Notes: generated by a model from the sequence alone, not told the origin. DNA of 64,000 bases from Chryseobacterium tructae (GCF_030409875.1 NZ_JAUFQR010000001.1:2046001-2110000), one strand, 5' to 3'. Counted from the first letter of the stretch, positions 48,174 to 58,036 are shown. A program made the numbers and translations.

Positions 48174-49136
48174 TTAGCTGATAAGCCTCATGATTTCTAA
48201 AGCAACTTTCAATGCTTCAGTTCCATCTTCAAGGGAAACCTCTACATTCTTATTGTCAGTGATGGCATCAGCAAAAGAATTTAATTCATCGAGAATAGCA
48301 TTGTTAGGCTGAATGTTGGGATATTCAAACAGAATCTGGTTTTTCTCCCCTTCCGCATTTTCAATGATCATATCAAATGGAGTAGGGTTTTCAGGGGCGT
48401 CTTTCATTTTGATCACTTCCGCTTTTTTCTCAAGAAAGTCTACAGAAATATAAGCATCTTTCTGGAAGAATCTACTCTTTCTCATGGCTTTCATAGAAAT
48501 TCTGGAAGTGGTAAGGTTGGCAACGCATCCGTTTTCAAATTCTATTCTGGCATTAGCAATATCCGGTGTCTTGCTTACAACACAAACACCACTTGCATGG
48601 ATGCTCTTCACTTTAGATTTAGCAATACTTAATAAAATATCCAGGTCGTGAATCATAAGATCTAATACCACAGAAACATCCGTACCGCGAGGATTAAATT
48701 CAGCCAATCGGTGGATTTCGATGAACATAGGATTGCTGATGTATTCCTTAGTAGCAATAAAAGCTGGGTTGTATCTCTCAACGTGTCCTACCTGCGCCTT
48801 GATTCCTTTTTCCTGACATAAACGAAGGATCTCTTCTGCTTGTTCCAGCGTTTGGGTAACCGGTTTTTCAATAAAGAAATGAAGTCCTTTTTCTATCGCT
48901 TTTAAAGCATAATCATAATGATAGACTGTTGGAGTAACAATGTCCAGCATATCGATCTGCTCAAGCAATTCATCAAAATTTTCAAAATACTTATATCCGA
49001 ATTCGGCTTCTAATTTTTTCCCGTTTTCAACATCTTTATCGTGGAAGCCTACAAACTCATATCTATCTGACTGATTAAGAAGTTTTAAATGTATCTTTCC
49101 CAAGTGTCCGGCACCTACCAAACCTGCTTTTAACAT
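48174..49136 (-). CDS. Gfo/Idh/MocA-family oxidoreductase
   Basis: The product of 320 residues is an NAD(P)-dependent oxidoreductase. ATG 49136 begins MLKAGLVGAGHLGKIHLKLL with the GxGxxG fingerprint; the 17-codon extension upstream is unlikely. The EKP motif is in FFIEKPVTQTLEQAEE, and a later part has HVERYNPA and LMIHDLDILLSI. Such enzymes act on sugars or related compounds; the substrate is unknown. It stands alone with its own terminator. Confidence 0.85.
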   Translation of the reverse strand: MLKAGLVGAGHLGKIHLKLLNQSDRYEFVGFHDKDVENGKKLEAEFGYKYFENFDELLEQIDMLDIVTPTVYHYDYALKAIEKGLHFFIEKPVTQTLEQAEEILRLCQEKGIKAQVGHVERYNPAFIATKEYISNPMFIEIHRLAEFNPRGTDVSVVLDLMIHDLDILLSIAKSKVKSIHASGVCVVSKTPDIANARIEFENGCVANLTTSRISMKAMRKSRFFQKDAYISVDFLEKKAEVIKMKDAPENPTPFDMIIENAEGEKNQILFEYPNIQPNNAILDELNSFADAITDNKNVEVSLEDGTEALKVALEIMRLIS

Positions 49137-49286
49137 AGCTGTATTAAATTTCTGTAAATATAGTGAATGTACATCATAAAAATACATGACTTTTTACTTG
49201 GATATTCTTCTGACTTAAGTATTAATGTATATACTTATCAATTAAAAGAATTGTGTTAAATTCGCGGTCTTAAAAAAATTATAACT

Positions 49287-49967
49287 ATGAAAAAAATTGG
49301 CTTCATTTTATCCGTAGCAGGATTGTTGGCAGCTGGATGTTCAGGATCAGGTGATAATATTGCCACTGAAGTACACAATAATCCACCTCCGCAACCTAAG
49401 TGCGAAACCCCAACAAGCTTAAGTTTCAAACCATTATATAATCTTTTTTCCTGGAACAGTAATAGTGGTCAGGGAACGGGATTTTTTGAGGTTCAGTATG
49501 GAGAACAGGGATTTTCTTTAGGAAATGGAACTGTAGTTGAAGTGAATAATACCTCTTACACTCTTCCCATATTCAAAGGTAAAAAATACGATATGTATGT
49601 GAGAAAGAATTGCGGAACAGCCGATGGGAAAAGTAACTGGGCAGGCCCTATAACCATTCTTTCTGAAAATACTACGGCTTGCGTAAAACCAGGCTTTGTT
49701 ACTTATACCACCACCACTGCTTCTGTTTATGATCCTACTTTTTCAGCAACTGTTAGCTGGGAAAGAGATGGAATATCTGTGTATGAAGTATATTTAGGGA
49801 CAAGTGGTACACCTCCGGCTCCCGGGAATGGTGATGCCATTCTTCCTGGGCACGATGCGGCTTTTTTGAATTTAAATAAAACGATTGCTTATAATTTCTA
49901 CGTCAGAAAAAGATGTGAAAATAATACATATACAGATGTTACCTCACAGGTTATAAAATGGAATTAA
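49287..49967 (+). CDS. Lipoprotein with two fibronectin III-like domains
   Basis: The 226-residue product has a lipoprotein signal (FILSVAGLLAAGC). After a Pro-rich linker (NNPPPQPKC) two beta-sandwich units follow, each with W at the start and VRK.C near the end (YDMYVRKNCG; YNFYVRKRCE). Function unknown, probably surface-exposed. Confidence 0.7.
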   Translation: MKKIGFILSVAGLLAAGCSGSGDNIATEVHNNPPPQPKCETPTSLSFKPLYNLFSWNSNSGQGTGFFEVQYGEQGFSLGNGTVVEVNNTSYTLPIFKGKKYDMYVRKNCGTADGKSNWAGPITILSENTTACVKPGFVTYTTTTASVYDPTFSATVSWERDGISVYEVYLGTSGTPPAPGNGDAILPGHDAAFLNLNKTIAYNFYVRKRCENNTYTDVTSQVIKWN

Positions 49968-49978
49968 TATATAGAATA

Positions 49979-50010
49979 AAAGCTGTCAGATTTTTGGCAG
50001 CTTTATTTTT
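49979..50010 (+). terminator. Terminator of the lipoprotein gene
   Basis: AAAGCTGTC pairs with GGCAGCTTT (one G-T pair; loop AGATTTTT), followed by T-rich sequence. Confidence 0.8.
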
Positions 50011-50070
50011 TGTGGATAATTCTTTTACCTGATTTCTAAAATCTAAAATCTAATTTCTTATTTTTGTCAG

Positions 50071-50721
50071 ATGCAGGATTCGTTTGTACATAAAGGAAAA
50101 AGAAAGAATTTAGTAGAATATCTCAGATACAGAATTGGGATTTCAGATGAAAATGTACTTTCGGCAATGAATGACGTTCCGAGACACCTTTTCATTGAAA
50201 GTATTTTTGAAGATTTTGCCTATGAAGACAGAGCTTTCCCTATTTTGGCTCACCAAACCATCTCACACCCTTCCACAGTAGCAGAGCAATCTGAATTATT
50301 ACAGGTGAAAGCAGGTGAAAAAGTGTTGGAAATTGGGACTGGATGTGGTTATCAGACTGCCATTTTACTGGCAATGAAAGCCCATGTTTATACGGTGGAA
50401 AGACAAAAAGATTTATTCGACTTTTCTAAAAATAAATTGAGAGAACTTCATCTGTACCCAAAATTTCAGAGTTTTGGAGACGGATTTGCAGGGCTGCCAA
50501 CCTTTGCTCCTTTCGATAAAATTATCGTAACCTGTGGAGCGGGAACTTTACCTACAGAATTATTGAAACAATTAAAAGTAGGTGGTATAATAGTCATTCC
50601 TTTAGGTCCAACAGATGAGCAGGTTTTATTCCGATTTACGAAAGTGGGACCAACAGAATTTGAAAAAGAAGAATTTGGAGCTTATAAGTTTGTTCCGATG
50701 TTAGGGAATACAAATCAATAA
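50071..50721 (+). CDS. pcm: Protein-L-isoaspartate O-methyltransferase
   Basis: The 216-residue SAM-dependent enzyme methylates isoaspartyl residues to start their repair. Motif I is VLEIGTGCGYQTAILL, preceded by AHQTISHPSTVAEQ (the substrate loop) and followed by VYTVERQKDL, KIIVTCGAG and GGIIVIPLG. Length and motif order are typical. Confidence 0.9.
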   Translation: MQDSFVHKGKRKNLVEYLRYRIGISDENVLSAMNDVPRHLFIESIFEDFAYEDRAFPILAHQTISHPSTVAEQSELLQVKAGEKVLEIGTGCGYQTAILLAMKAHVYTVERQKDLFDFSKNKLRELHLYPKFQSFGDGFAGLPTFAPFDKIIVTCGAGTLPTELLKQLKVGGIIVIPLGPTDEQVLFRFTKVGPTEFEKEEFGAYKFVPMLGNTNQ

Positions 50722-51034
50722 AAATTAAAATTCCAATTATAAAAATATATCCGGATTACGGAATAGGTAGAGGAACTGGTCTCAAACACCAGTTCTTTGC
50801 TTTTGGTCTAAGAATGCCCGAATTAAAAATGTTTAACCCAGAAATACATTCAGAAAAATAATGTATTTGTAGATAAGTGATTAAAAATAAAACTCTTATG
50901 GTGATTTTTATGCCGTTTTATTTTGAAGTCTTTGCGTTGGTGTAATTTAAAGTTTTTTGTGTTTTTTTAATAAATTTTGTGTTCAGTTCGGAATGGAAAT
51001 TGGACTCTTTTAAAACAAAACCACTTAAAATCTT
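50722..51034. other. Intergenic region between pcm and the 51041 gene
   Basis: No gene is seen. It contains AAGTCTTTGCGTTGGTGTAA, a short piece of the family II sequences, and AT-rich DNA that should hold the promoter of the following gene. A short dyad GAACTGG...CCAGTTC (about 50771-50794) could be a weak terminator for pcm. Confidence 0.4.
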
Positions 51035-51040
51035 ATGATT

Positions 51041-51304
51041 ATGGATACAAACAGATTCAAAGCTTCACATGATTTTAGCAATCTTCAAAAGAACCTGCAC
51101 AATAATCCCGGATATAGTGTAGAAAGTTATTCTCAGCAGGTTAAAGAGTACATTCATGATATGAAAAGTAAAAATCAGGAGGCAACAAAACAGGGATTCA
51201 TGACACATGCCCAGAAATCAGTGAAAGAAGTTTGGGAAGAAATTCAGGAAATCGCTTCTGAGGCTTGGGAGAAGAATAAACACCATTCTGATGAAAAGAA
51301 ATAA
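51041..51304 (+). CDS. Small helical protein of unknown function
   Basis: The product of 87 residues starts MDTNRFKASHDFSNLQKN (ATG 51041; a second ATG at 51035 is also possible). It is charged and helical (YSQQVKEYIHDMKSKNQEAT, KSVKEVWEEIQEIASEAW), with no signal or membrane segment. The family is not recognised. Its terminator resembles that of the later acidic protein gene. Confidence 0.6.
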   Translation: MDTNRFKASHDFSNLQKNLHNNPGYSVESYSQQVKEYIHDMKSKNQEATKQGFMTHAQKSVKEVWEEIQEIASEAWEKNKHHSDEKK

Positions 51305-51321
51305 TTTAATATTAAAGTTCA

Positions 51322-51351
51322 ATAACCTTACTTTTAGCGAGTGAGGTTTTT
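51322..51351 (+). terminator. Hairpin terminator (AACCTTACT...AGTGAGGTT)
   Basis: AACCTTACT pairs with AGTGAGGTT (loop TTTAGCG), followed by six T. The same outer stem (AACCTT/GAGGTT) recurs at 52721. Confidence 0.8.
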
Positions 51352-51373
51352 TATTTAAATCCAAAAAATAATA

Positions 51374-52357
51374 ATGAAAGTCTTTATTAATAAAAGAATT
51401 CCTGAGATTGGAATCGAGATGTTGGAAGAAGCAGGATTAGAGATCACAATTCCTGAAAATGAAAATCTTAGCTATGAAGAATGGCTGAAGTATTGTAAAG
51501 ATACAGATACAATTCTGAGTATTGGAGGTGATTTTAAATATGATAAAGTATTTTTTGATGCCTGTCCTAATATTAAAGCCATTGCTTTATATTCTGTAGG
51601 TTTTGATCATGTAGATGTAAAAGAAGCTAATCAGAGAAATATTCCAATAGGAAATACACCGGATGTACTGAGCAGAGCAACTTCTGATGTCGCTTTTTTA
51701 TTGATGCAATCAGTTGCAAGGCGAACCAGCTATAATTTTCAAAAAGTAAAAGAGGGAAACTGGGGTAATTTTGATCCTCTTCATGCTCTGGGGCAAGAAC
51801 TTTATGGTAAAACTCTGGGGATTTTCGGATTGGGAAGAATAGGTTTTCAAATGGCTGAAAAATGTAGAAAGGCTTTTGATATGGAGATTATTTATCATAA
51901 TCGTCGTCATCATGAAGATGCTGAAAGAGAATTAGGTGCAACTTATGTTTCTTTTGATGAGTTGGTTAGAAATTCAGATGTGCTCAGTATTCATGCCAAT
52001 TTTACTTCCGAGCATAAGGGTCTTTTTAACGAGTCTGTATTTAAAAAAATGAATCCCAATGCCATTTTTATCAATACAGCAAGAGGAGGTTTTCATCAGG
52101 AACAGGATTTATATAAGGCATTAACTGAAGGCAGAATCTGGGGAGCAGGTCTGGATGTAACCCACCCGGAACCTATGTCTGCAAAGAATCCTCTTTTGGA
52201 GCTATCTAATGTATGTATATTGCCTCATATCGGTTCCGCAACCATTGAAGCCAGAAATGGTATGGCCAGACTTGCTGCCGAAAATATCATAGCCTTTTCA
52301 AACGGCGAGAAGATGCCTAACTGTGTAAATCCAGAAGTTTATTCCCATCATTTATAA
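51374..52357 (+). CDS. D-isomer-specific 2-hydroxyacid dehydrogenase
   Basis: The 327-residue enzyme reduces a 2-oxoacid with NAD(P)H. The fingerprint is GIFGLGRIGFQMAEK; the catalytic Arg is in FINTARGGFHQEQDL, the Glu in LDVTHPEPM and the His in ILPHIGSAT. Overall layout fits glyoxylate/hydroxypyruvate reductase (D-glycerate dehydrogenase). Confidence 0.88.
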   Translation: MKVFINKRIPEIGIEMLEEAGLEITIPENENLSYEEWLKYCKDTDTILSIGGDFKYDKVFFDACPNIKAIALYSVGFDHVDVKEANQRNIPIGNTPDVLSRATSDVAFLLMQSVARRTSYNFQKVKEGNWGNFDPLHALGQELYGKTLGIFGLGRIGFQMAEKCRKAFDMEIIYHNRRHHEDAERELGATYVSFDELVRNSDVLSIHANFTSEHKGLFNESVFKKMNPNAIFINTARGGFHQEQDLYKALTEGRIWGAGLDVTHPEPMSAKNPLLELSNVCILPHIGSATIEARNGMARLAAENIIAFSNGEKMPNCVNPEVYSHHL

Positions 52358-52409
52358 TAACTTGGAACTATTTTTGTTCTTAGTTTATAAACCTTAAAAT
52401 CTAAACAGC

Positions 52410-52700
52410 ATGGCACCAGAAAACAATATTAATGAACAGAATAAAAGGTTGGAACGTATGGACTATGATCCCAACGAAGATATATTCAAAAGAGAAAAGC
52501 ATATTTCGCTCGATGGAGATGGTAATCCTATTCTTGAGGAAGAAGATGAAGATAAAATAGATAAAGGACTGGATATTCCAGGAGCAGAAGAAGATGATGA
52601 AATGGAAGAAATAGGTGAGGAAGATGAAGAAAACAACTATTGGAGCCTCAGTGATAATGAGGACGATCATGAAGAGGAAAATGATGATGTTTTAACTTAA
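52410..52700 (+). CDS. Small acidic protein
   Basis: The 96-residue protein is rich in Glu and Asp (LEEEDEDKIDKGLDIPG, EEDDEMEEIGEEDEENN, DNEDDHEEENDD). It has no signal peptide and looks disordered. It follows the dehydrogenase by 52 bases. Function is unknown. Confidence 0.6.
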   Translation: MAPENNINEQNKRLERMDYDPNEDIFKREKHISLDGDGNPILEEEDEDKIDKGLDIPGAEEDDEMEEIGEEDEENNYWSLSDNEDDHEEENDDVLT

Positions 52701-52720
52701 AATTTACTCAGATAAAATAA

Positions 52721-52750
52721 TAACCTTGCTGATTTTCAGTGAGGTTTTTT
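52721..52750 (+). terminator. Hairpin terminator (AACCTTGCTGA...CAGTGAGGTT)
   Basis: AACCTTGCTGA pairs with TCAGTGAGGTT (loop TTT), followed by six T. Confidence 0.8.
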
Positions 52751-52783
52751 ATTTCCGGATGATCACCTTACTCTGTAAGAAGA

Positions 52784-52807
52784 AATTCCCATCCTTCGGA
52801 GGGGAAT
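52784..52807. repeat. Family III palindromic repeat, partial copy
   Basis: AATTCCCATCCTTCGGAGGG then GAAT. It matches the first half of 36101-36149 with the same dyad (CCATCCTTCGGAGGGG). Confidence 0.5.
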
Positions 52808-52879
52808 GTGAGTGCATTTATTCAAATATAGTATTTAAAAGCTATTGTTATTTATATTCAAAAATGACAGGACAGAAGC

Positions 52880-52963
52880 TCAGTTCTTAATAATTTTACT
52901 TTTTCTCAATTTCGTCTTTTCTGCTTTCTCAGCTTTTCTCTTCTTTTGTTGCCTATATTTCAT
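52880..52963 (-). CDS. Possible 27-residue basic peptide
   Basis: Minus-strand frame MKYRQQKKRKAEKAEKTKLR followed by KSKIIKN and stop. Nearly half of its residues are Lys or Arg. It is the only ORF-like element in the 320-base gap before hutU. Codon composition alone cannot show it is real. Confidence 0.25.
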   Translation of the reverse strand: MKYRQQKKRKAEKAEKTKLRKSKIIKN

Positions 52964-53021
52964 AATTTGAATATCTTTAAAACTTCAAACATTGTTTAAA
53001 CATAGAACTTTAAATAGCAAT

Positions 53022-55003
53022 ATGACATTCCAAGAACAGATACAGCAGGGGATACCTAATCAGCTGCCACAACCGAAACCATACGAGACAAATATCAACC
53101 ATGCTCCAAAGCGTAAAGAAATTTTAGGAGAGGAAGAGAAAAAATTGGCATTAAAGAATGCTTTACGTTATTTTGATCCTCAATTTCATGCAGAATTAAT
53201 TCCTGAATTTAAGCAAGAACTGGAAGCTTATGGAAGGATTTATATGTATCGTTTCGTCCGGATTATGAGATGAAAGCGAGATCTATTGAGGAGTACCCAG
53301 GGAAATCTGAGCAGGCAAAAGCAATTATGCTGATGATTCAGAATAATTTGGATTACGCAGTTGCTCAGCATCCTCACGAATTGATTACGTATGGTGGAAA
53401 CGGAGCTGTTTTTTCAAACTGGGCTCAGTATCTGTTGACGATGAAGTATCTGTCTGAAATGACCAATGAGCAGACTTTGGTGATGTATTCAGGACATCCG
53501 ATGGGATTATTCCCGTCTCATAAAGATGCACCAAGAGTAGTGGTAACCAACGGAATGATGATCCCTAATTATTCTAAACCGGATGATTGGGAGAAATTCA
53601 ACGCTCTTGGAGTAACACAGTACGGACAAATGACTGCGGGTAGTTATATGTATATTGGCCCACAGGGAATTGTTCACGGGACTACCATTACGGCTTTAAA
53701 TGCTTTCAGAAAGATCAATAAAGAGCCTAAAGGAGGGCTTTTTGTAACTTCCGGATTAGGAGGAATGAGTGGAGCTCAGCCAAAAGCTGGAAATATCGCA
53801 GGCTGTGTTACGGTATGTGCAGAAGTAAATCCAAAAATTACTAAGATCCGTCACGATCAGAAGTGGGTGAACGAAATTTATGAAGATCTTGATGCATTGG
53901 TAAAGAGAGTAAGAGAAGCTCAGGAAAATAAAGAGACGGTTTCTTTGGCTTACCTTGGAAATATTGTTGATGTTTGGGAAAAATTTGATCAGGAAGATTT
54001 AAGAATTGATATTGGTTCAGATCAGACCTCACTTCACAATCCTTGGGCTGGTGGATATTATCCGGTAGGACAAAGCTTCGAAGAATCTAATACAATGATG
54101 GCTGAAGATCCTGAATTATTCAAAGAAAAAGTTCAGGAAACATTAAGAAGACACGCTGCAGCGATCAATAAACATACAGAAAAAGGAACGTATTTCTTTG
54201 ATTACGGAAATGCTTTCTTATTGGAGGCTTCCAGAGCGGGAGCTGATGTAATGGCAGACGATCCTACATTAGGAAGAGAGTTCAAATATCCAAGTTATGT
54301 TCAGGATATTATGGGACCTATGTGTTTCGATTATGGTTGGGCCGTTCCGTTGGGTATGCACCAGTGGAAAACCTGAAGATTTACAGAAAACGGATGATAT
54401 TGCTTGTGCTGTTTTAGAAGAAATGGTCAAAAATTCGCCTGAAGAGATCCAACAGCAGATGAAGGATAATATTCAGTGGATCAAAGGAGCACAGGAAAAT
54501 AAACTGGTTGTAGGTTCGCAGGCAAGAATATTATATGCAGATGCAGAAGGAAGAATGAAGATTGCGGAAGCATTCAATAAAGCAATTAAGAATGGTGAAA
54601 TTGGCTCTGTCGTATTAGGAAGAGATCATCATGATGTTTCAGGAACAGATTCTCCTTATAGAGAGACTTCCAATATTTATGATGGTTCCCGATTTACAGC
54701 TGATATGGCGATTCACAATGTCATTGGTGATAGTTTCCGTGGAGCAACATGGGTTTCCATTCACAATGGTGGTGGTGTAGGCTGGGGAGAAGTAATCAAC
54801 GGAGGCTTCGGAATGCTATTGGATGGTAGTGAAGATGCTGACAGAAGATTAAATCTATGCTTTTCTGGGATGTGAACAACGGAATTTCAAGAAGAAGCTG
54901 GGCCAGAAATGAAGGCGCTATTTTTGCCATTAAAAGAGCAATGGAAGTAGAACCTAATTTAAAGGTAACTCTTCCAAATCTTGTAGACGAAAATTTACTA
55001 TAA
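53022..55003 (+). CDS. hutU: Urocanate hydratase (three frameshifts)
   Basis: The enzyme of about 660 residues converts urocanate to imidazolone propionate in histidine breakdown, with NAD as electrophile. The N-terminus is MTFQEQIQQGIPNQLPQPK; later blocks are QTLVMYSGHPMGLFPSH, GQMTAGSYMYIGPQGIVHG and SIHNGGGVGWGEVINGG. The frame breaks at 53255 (one C missing; restored YRFRPDYEMKARS), 54339-54341 (one G missing; restored DYGWGPFRWVCTSGKPEDLQ, the canonical motif) and 54849-54853 (one A missing; restored RRLKSMLFWDVNNG). The stop is at 55001. Other hut genes are not in the window. Confidence 0.93.
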
Positions 55004-55021
55004 ATTTTAAAGAATTCGGCA

Positions 55022-55564
55022 TTGGCAAGTATTAACAAAAAATTGTTTTCACACCTCAATGTAGAGGATAGTGATCCTGTTTGGGGAAAATTTGCTGAGG
55101 TTGAATTTTCAAAGAAAAACATATTCTCGGACAATAAAGCCTATCTTGTTGAAGATGGGCTTGTCCGTAAATATTATATCAATAACACCTCAGACATCGA
55201 TATTGAAGTCTGTGCAGAATTTTACTTTCCTGGTGATATTTTTACAGTAGGAAACAAAGGCTCTGAAGGGATGTATGAATCCATTAGTGGAGGTCTGGCC
55301 TGGGAAATCACCTTGGAGGAAGTCAATGAAATGTTTGCAGAGAATCCTGAGTGTCGCTTCGTACAAAATTACTACCTGAGCAGGAAACTGAATGCTGCCA
55401 TGAAGCGCGAGATGCTCCTTCTGAAAAATACTCCACAGGATCTTTATGAATACCTGTTGAAAAATAAACCCCATTATATTCAGAATATTCCCTTAAAATA
55501 TTTGGCTTCCTACATCGGGATTACTCCGATTTCTCTGAGCCGAATCAGAAAAAGGATTAGTTAA
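55022..55564 (+). CDS. Crp/Fnr-family transcriptional regulator
   Basis: The product of 180 residues has a cyclic-nucleotide-binding-like beta-roll (NKAYLVEDGLVRKYYIN, EFYFPGDIFTVGNKGSE) and a C-terminal HTH (IPLKYLASYIGITPISLSRI). The start is probably the TTG at 55022, 18 bases after hutU, since no ATG precedes the domain. Such proteins are common near catabolic genes in Bacteroidota, and it may control hutU. Confidence 0.75.
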   Translation: MASINKKLFSHLNVEDSDPVWGKFAEVEFSKKNIFSDNKAYLVEDGLVRKYYINNTSDIDIEVCAEFYFPGDIFTVGNKGSEGMYESISGGLAWEITLEEVNEMFAENPECRFVQNYYLSRKLNAAMKREMLLLKNTPQDLYEYLLKNKPHYIQNIPLKYLASYIGITPISLSRIRKRIS

Positions 55565-55599
55565 AGGCAGGAAGCTTGAAGCGGGAAGTTATCAAGGTC

Positions 55600-55830
55600 A
55601 TATCAATTCATATTGCGTTTTTGATAGGAACTATTTTATATAAACGCAAAGTTTCAATTTTAAATACTTACTATTTTAAGTGAGCAAAGAGTTGATCGAT
55701 TTTCAATCGATTTGATGAAGTGTGTTGTTATCATCAGCTTAGTCAACGGCTTTGCCGGCATCTTTGCTTTCTTCAAAATAAAACGGAGTGATAATAAAAG
55801 TCTTTGCGTTTAAAAAAATCATCTGAACTA
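55600..55830. repeat. Intergenic region with family II repeats
   Basis: The 394-base gap has no gene. ATAGGAACTATTTTATATAAA then CGCAAAG (55625) parallels ATAGGAACTGTTTTAAGGCG at 42630. A dyad GATCGATTTTCAATCGATTT (about 55694) and GTCTTTGCGTTTAAAAA (55800) complete it. GGAAGCTTGAAGCGGGAAG at 55570 is another phrase typical of such gaps. Confidence 0.5.
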
Positions 55831-55958
55831 CTCATCAATTCAAAACAACTATCAGAAATTACAGGACGGCAATTAACTTCCATCTCTCAGCTTTAATTAA
55901 TTAACTTTTGTTTATTGTTTCGCCCTTCGCAAGTATCTTCCTTTGTAAAAAAGAATTT

Positions 55959-56720
55959 ATGGAAATACAAAAATTAAACTGGGCAGGAGTAAAACTGATC
56001 TCTCAGGGAAAAATAATTTTGATTGATGCAGTAGAAGATTTTTCTTATTACAAACCTGTATTAGGAGAAGCCGTAGACGAAGTGATTAGTTTTACAGATG
56101 AGATAGAAGCAGATTATATCTTATTTACCCATATGCATCTGGATCATTTTGATAAAAGTGTTATAAAAAAATGCCTGAAAAAAGAAGGAAAACTGATTGT
56201 GTATTCAGGATTAGAATCAATTGTCAGAAGTTTAGTGGAAGACGTTGAAATAGTGGTTCTGAATCTGGATGAAACTTTCTCTGAAAATGGAATCACCTTT
56301 AAACCTGTATATGCGATGGATGGAATAGGAGAAATACAGTCTTCATGGATTGTAGAAGATGAAGAAACTAAGATCTTTCATGGTGGAGATACCATTTGGC
56401 ATAACCAATTCTGGAAGCTTGGAAAAGAGAATAAAGACATAGATTATGCCTTTTTACCTGTTAACGGAGTAATCGTCAATTTTGAAATTATTGGATTGGA
56501 ATACAGTCCGGTTCCGGCATCTCTTAATTTGAAGGAAGCCTTTACAGCAGCTCATTTGCTCCATGCTAAAAAACTGGTTCCTATGCATTATGGATTATTT
56601 GCTCATGAGAAGTGCTATATCCCACAATTGTTTGATGAGAATGATCTGAAAAGAGTTTCTGAGGAAGTGGGGCAGGAGTATATGGCTTTGAAGGATGGAG
56701 AAGTGTTGGTGGATTCGTAA
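55959..56720 (+). CDS. MBL-fold metal-dependent hydrolase
   Basis: The product of 253 residues starts at ATG 55959 (MEIQKLNWAGVKLISQGKI), a UlaG/beta-lactamase-fold opening. The metal site is FTHMHLDHFD (H-x-H-x-D-H), with later IFHGGDTIWHN and VPMHYGLFAHEK supplying more ligands. Such enzymes are phosphodiesterases or lactonases; the substrate is unknown. ATG 55908 would add an unrelated N-terminus. Confidence 0.8.
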   Translation: MEIQKLNWAGVKLISQGKIILIDAVEDFSYYKPVLGEAVDEVISFTDEIEADYILFTHMHLDHFDKSVIKKCLKKEGKLIVYSGLESIVRSLVEDVEIVVLNLDETFSENGITFKPVYAMDGIGEIQSSWIVEDEETKIFHGGDTIWHNQFWKLGKENKDIDYAFLPVNGVIVNFEIIGLEYSPVPASLNLKEAFTAAHLLHAKKLVPMHYGLFAHEKCYIPQLFDENDLKRVSEEVGQEYMALKDGEVLVDS

Positions 56721-56762
56721 AGAAACATTTGTTTTTTAACAAATAGATTCATAAATTAAAAA

Positions 56763-57536
56763 ATGAAAAAAATTGGAATTATAGGTTGTGGTTGGCTAGG
56801 TACTCATATAGCTGATAAGTTATCGGGTCAATATGAGATTTTTGCAACCACTACTTCAGAATCTAAAATAAAAGATTTATCCGCTAAAGGATACCACATC
56901 ACTCAGGTTAGCTTTCCAGACGATGATATATCGGAAACGATGAGCGAATGGAAAATAGCTCCACAGTTGGATGCTGTGATTATCACGGTTCCTTTTTCGG
57001 GAGTGAGAGGTGCTGAAATTCCTTTACATGATAGAGCTAAGAATTTATTAGCATTTCTTGGAGATTATAAAGGTCAGCTTTATATGATGAGCTCCACGGG
57101 TGTATATCCTGATATTGAAAAAGAGTTTACAGAAGATGAACGGCTTGCAGATGATGTTCCAAGCGAGAGTATCATAAAAAACAGATTTCCTGAAGTTAAT
57201 ATTTTGAGATTGGCAGGATTAATGGGAGATCAGAGGCTTTTAAAAAACTATAATATATCCAATCTGGATCTGTTGGTTAATCATATTCATTACGTTGATA
57301 TTTGTTCAGTCGTTGAGAAAATGCTAAAGAATAACTCTCAATCTAAAGTTTATAATGTAGTGGCACCCGTGCATCCTAATAAAGAAGAGATTATCAATGC
57401 ACAGAAAGATCTGCCGTATTCAGGTGAACGTACCACACAAGGCAGAACAATATCACCTTCAAAATTAATTTCAGAGCTGGATTATGAATTTGAATATCCT
57501 GATCCGCGATATTTTCATCTTACGAATGGTTCTTAA
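56763..57536 (+). CDS. NAD(P)-binding Rossmann protein (SDR/YeeZ-like)
   Basis: The 257-residue product begins MKKIGIIGCGWLGTHIADKL with the dinucleotide fingerprint GxGxxG. SSTGVYPDIEKEFTEDE corresponds to the SDR Ser/Tyr active region, followed by ILRLAGLMG and NHIHYVDICSVVEKML. This matches the extended SDR, YeeZ-like subgroup. Substrate is unknown. Confidence 0.8.
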   Translation: MKKIGIIGCGWLGTHIADKLSGQYEIFATTTSESKIKDLSAKGYHITQVSFPDDDISETMSEWKIAPQLDAVIITVPFSGVRGAEIPLHDRAKNLLAFLGDYKGQLYMMSSTGVYPDIEKEFTEDERLADDVPSESIIKNRFPEVNILRLAGLMGDQRLLKNYNISNLDLLVNHIHYVDICSVVEKMLKNNSQSKVYNVVAPVHPNKEEIINAQKDLPYSGERTTQGRTISPSKLISELDYEFEYPDPRYFHLTNGS

Positions 57537-57556
57537 TGATAATGTCTTAAAAAATA

Positions 57557-57583
57557 GAAACCTGCTGTTAAGCAGGTTTTTTT
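57557..57583 (+). terminator. Hairpin terminator between convergent genes
   Basis: AAACCTGCT pairs with AGCAGGTTT (loop GTTA), followed by T. The convergent gene on the minus strand ends at 57582. Confidence 0.85.
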
Positions 57584-57881
57584 AATCTTGATAATCAATG
57601 ATTTTATATGCGATTTGTTCTTTCTCGATATAATTTTTAAGTTCATCAAGATCTGTCCAGACATAAGAAGAGCCGTACTGACAAATATAAATGCCATCCT
57701 CCTCAAAAATAATACTGATATTAGGCATTTCCCCAGTGTTTTCTGCATGTCTGAAATCCCAGAACAGCTGATGGGCATGTTCATATTTTTTCTCAAAAAG
57801 TACAGCGTTTTCCAACAAATCCTGAATATCAGCGGTTTGTTGTTCTGTAAGTTTTGCTTTTAATTTGTATTCAAGTCCCAT
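57582..57881 (-). CDS. Conserved hypothetical protein
   Basis: The product of 99 residues starts MGLEYKLKAKLTEQQTADIQ and has YEHAHQLFWDFRHAENTG, GIYICQYGSSYVWTDLDELK. It has no signal or membrane segment. The family is not recognised; the fold seems alpha/beta. Opposite-strand frames in the same place look like shadows. Confidence 0.65.
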   Translation of the reverse strand: MGLEYKLKAKLTEQQTADIQDLLENAVLFEKKYEHAHQLFWDFRHAENTGEMPNISIIFEEDGIYICQYGSSYVWTDLDELKNYIEKEQIAYKIIDYQD

Positions 57882-58036
57882 TGTAACTTTTCAATACTTT
57901 CAGTTTAAATTTTTACCTGAAAAATAGGGTAATAATCATTAAAACTCCAAAATGATTTCTGAACATTTTTTTATCGGTTAAGCAAAAGTTTATTATTTTT
58001 GAAGCTCATACCATTTACCAAAGCACATTATTTACG

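Noticed and set aside
57588..57863. Plus-strand ORF within 57582-57881
   Set aside because: The minus-strand product has balanced composition and an ordinary start; the plus-strand frame is its shadow.
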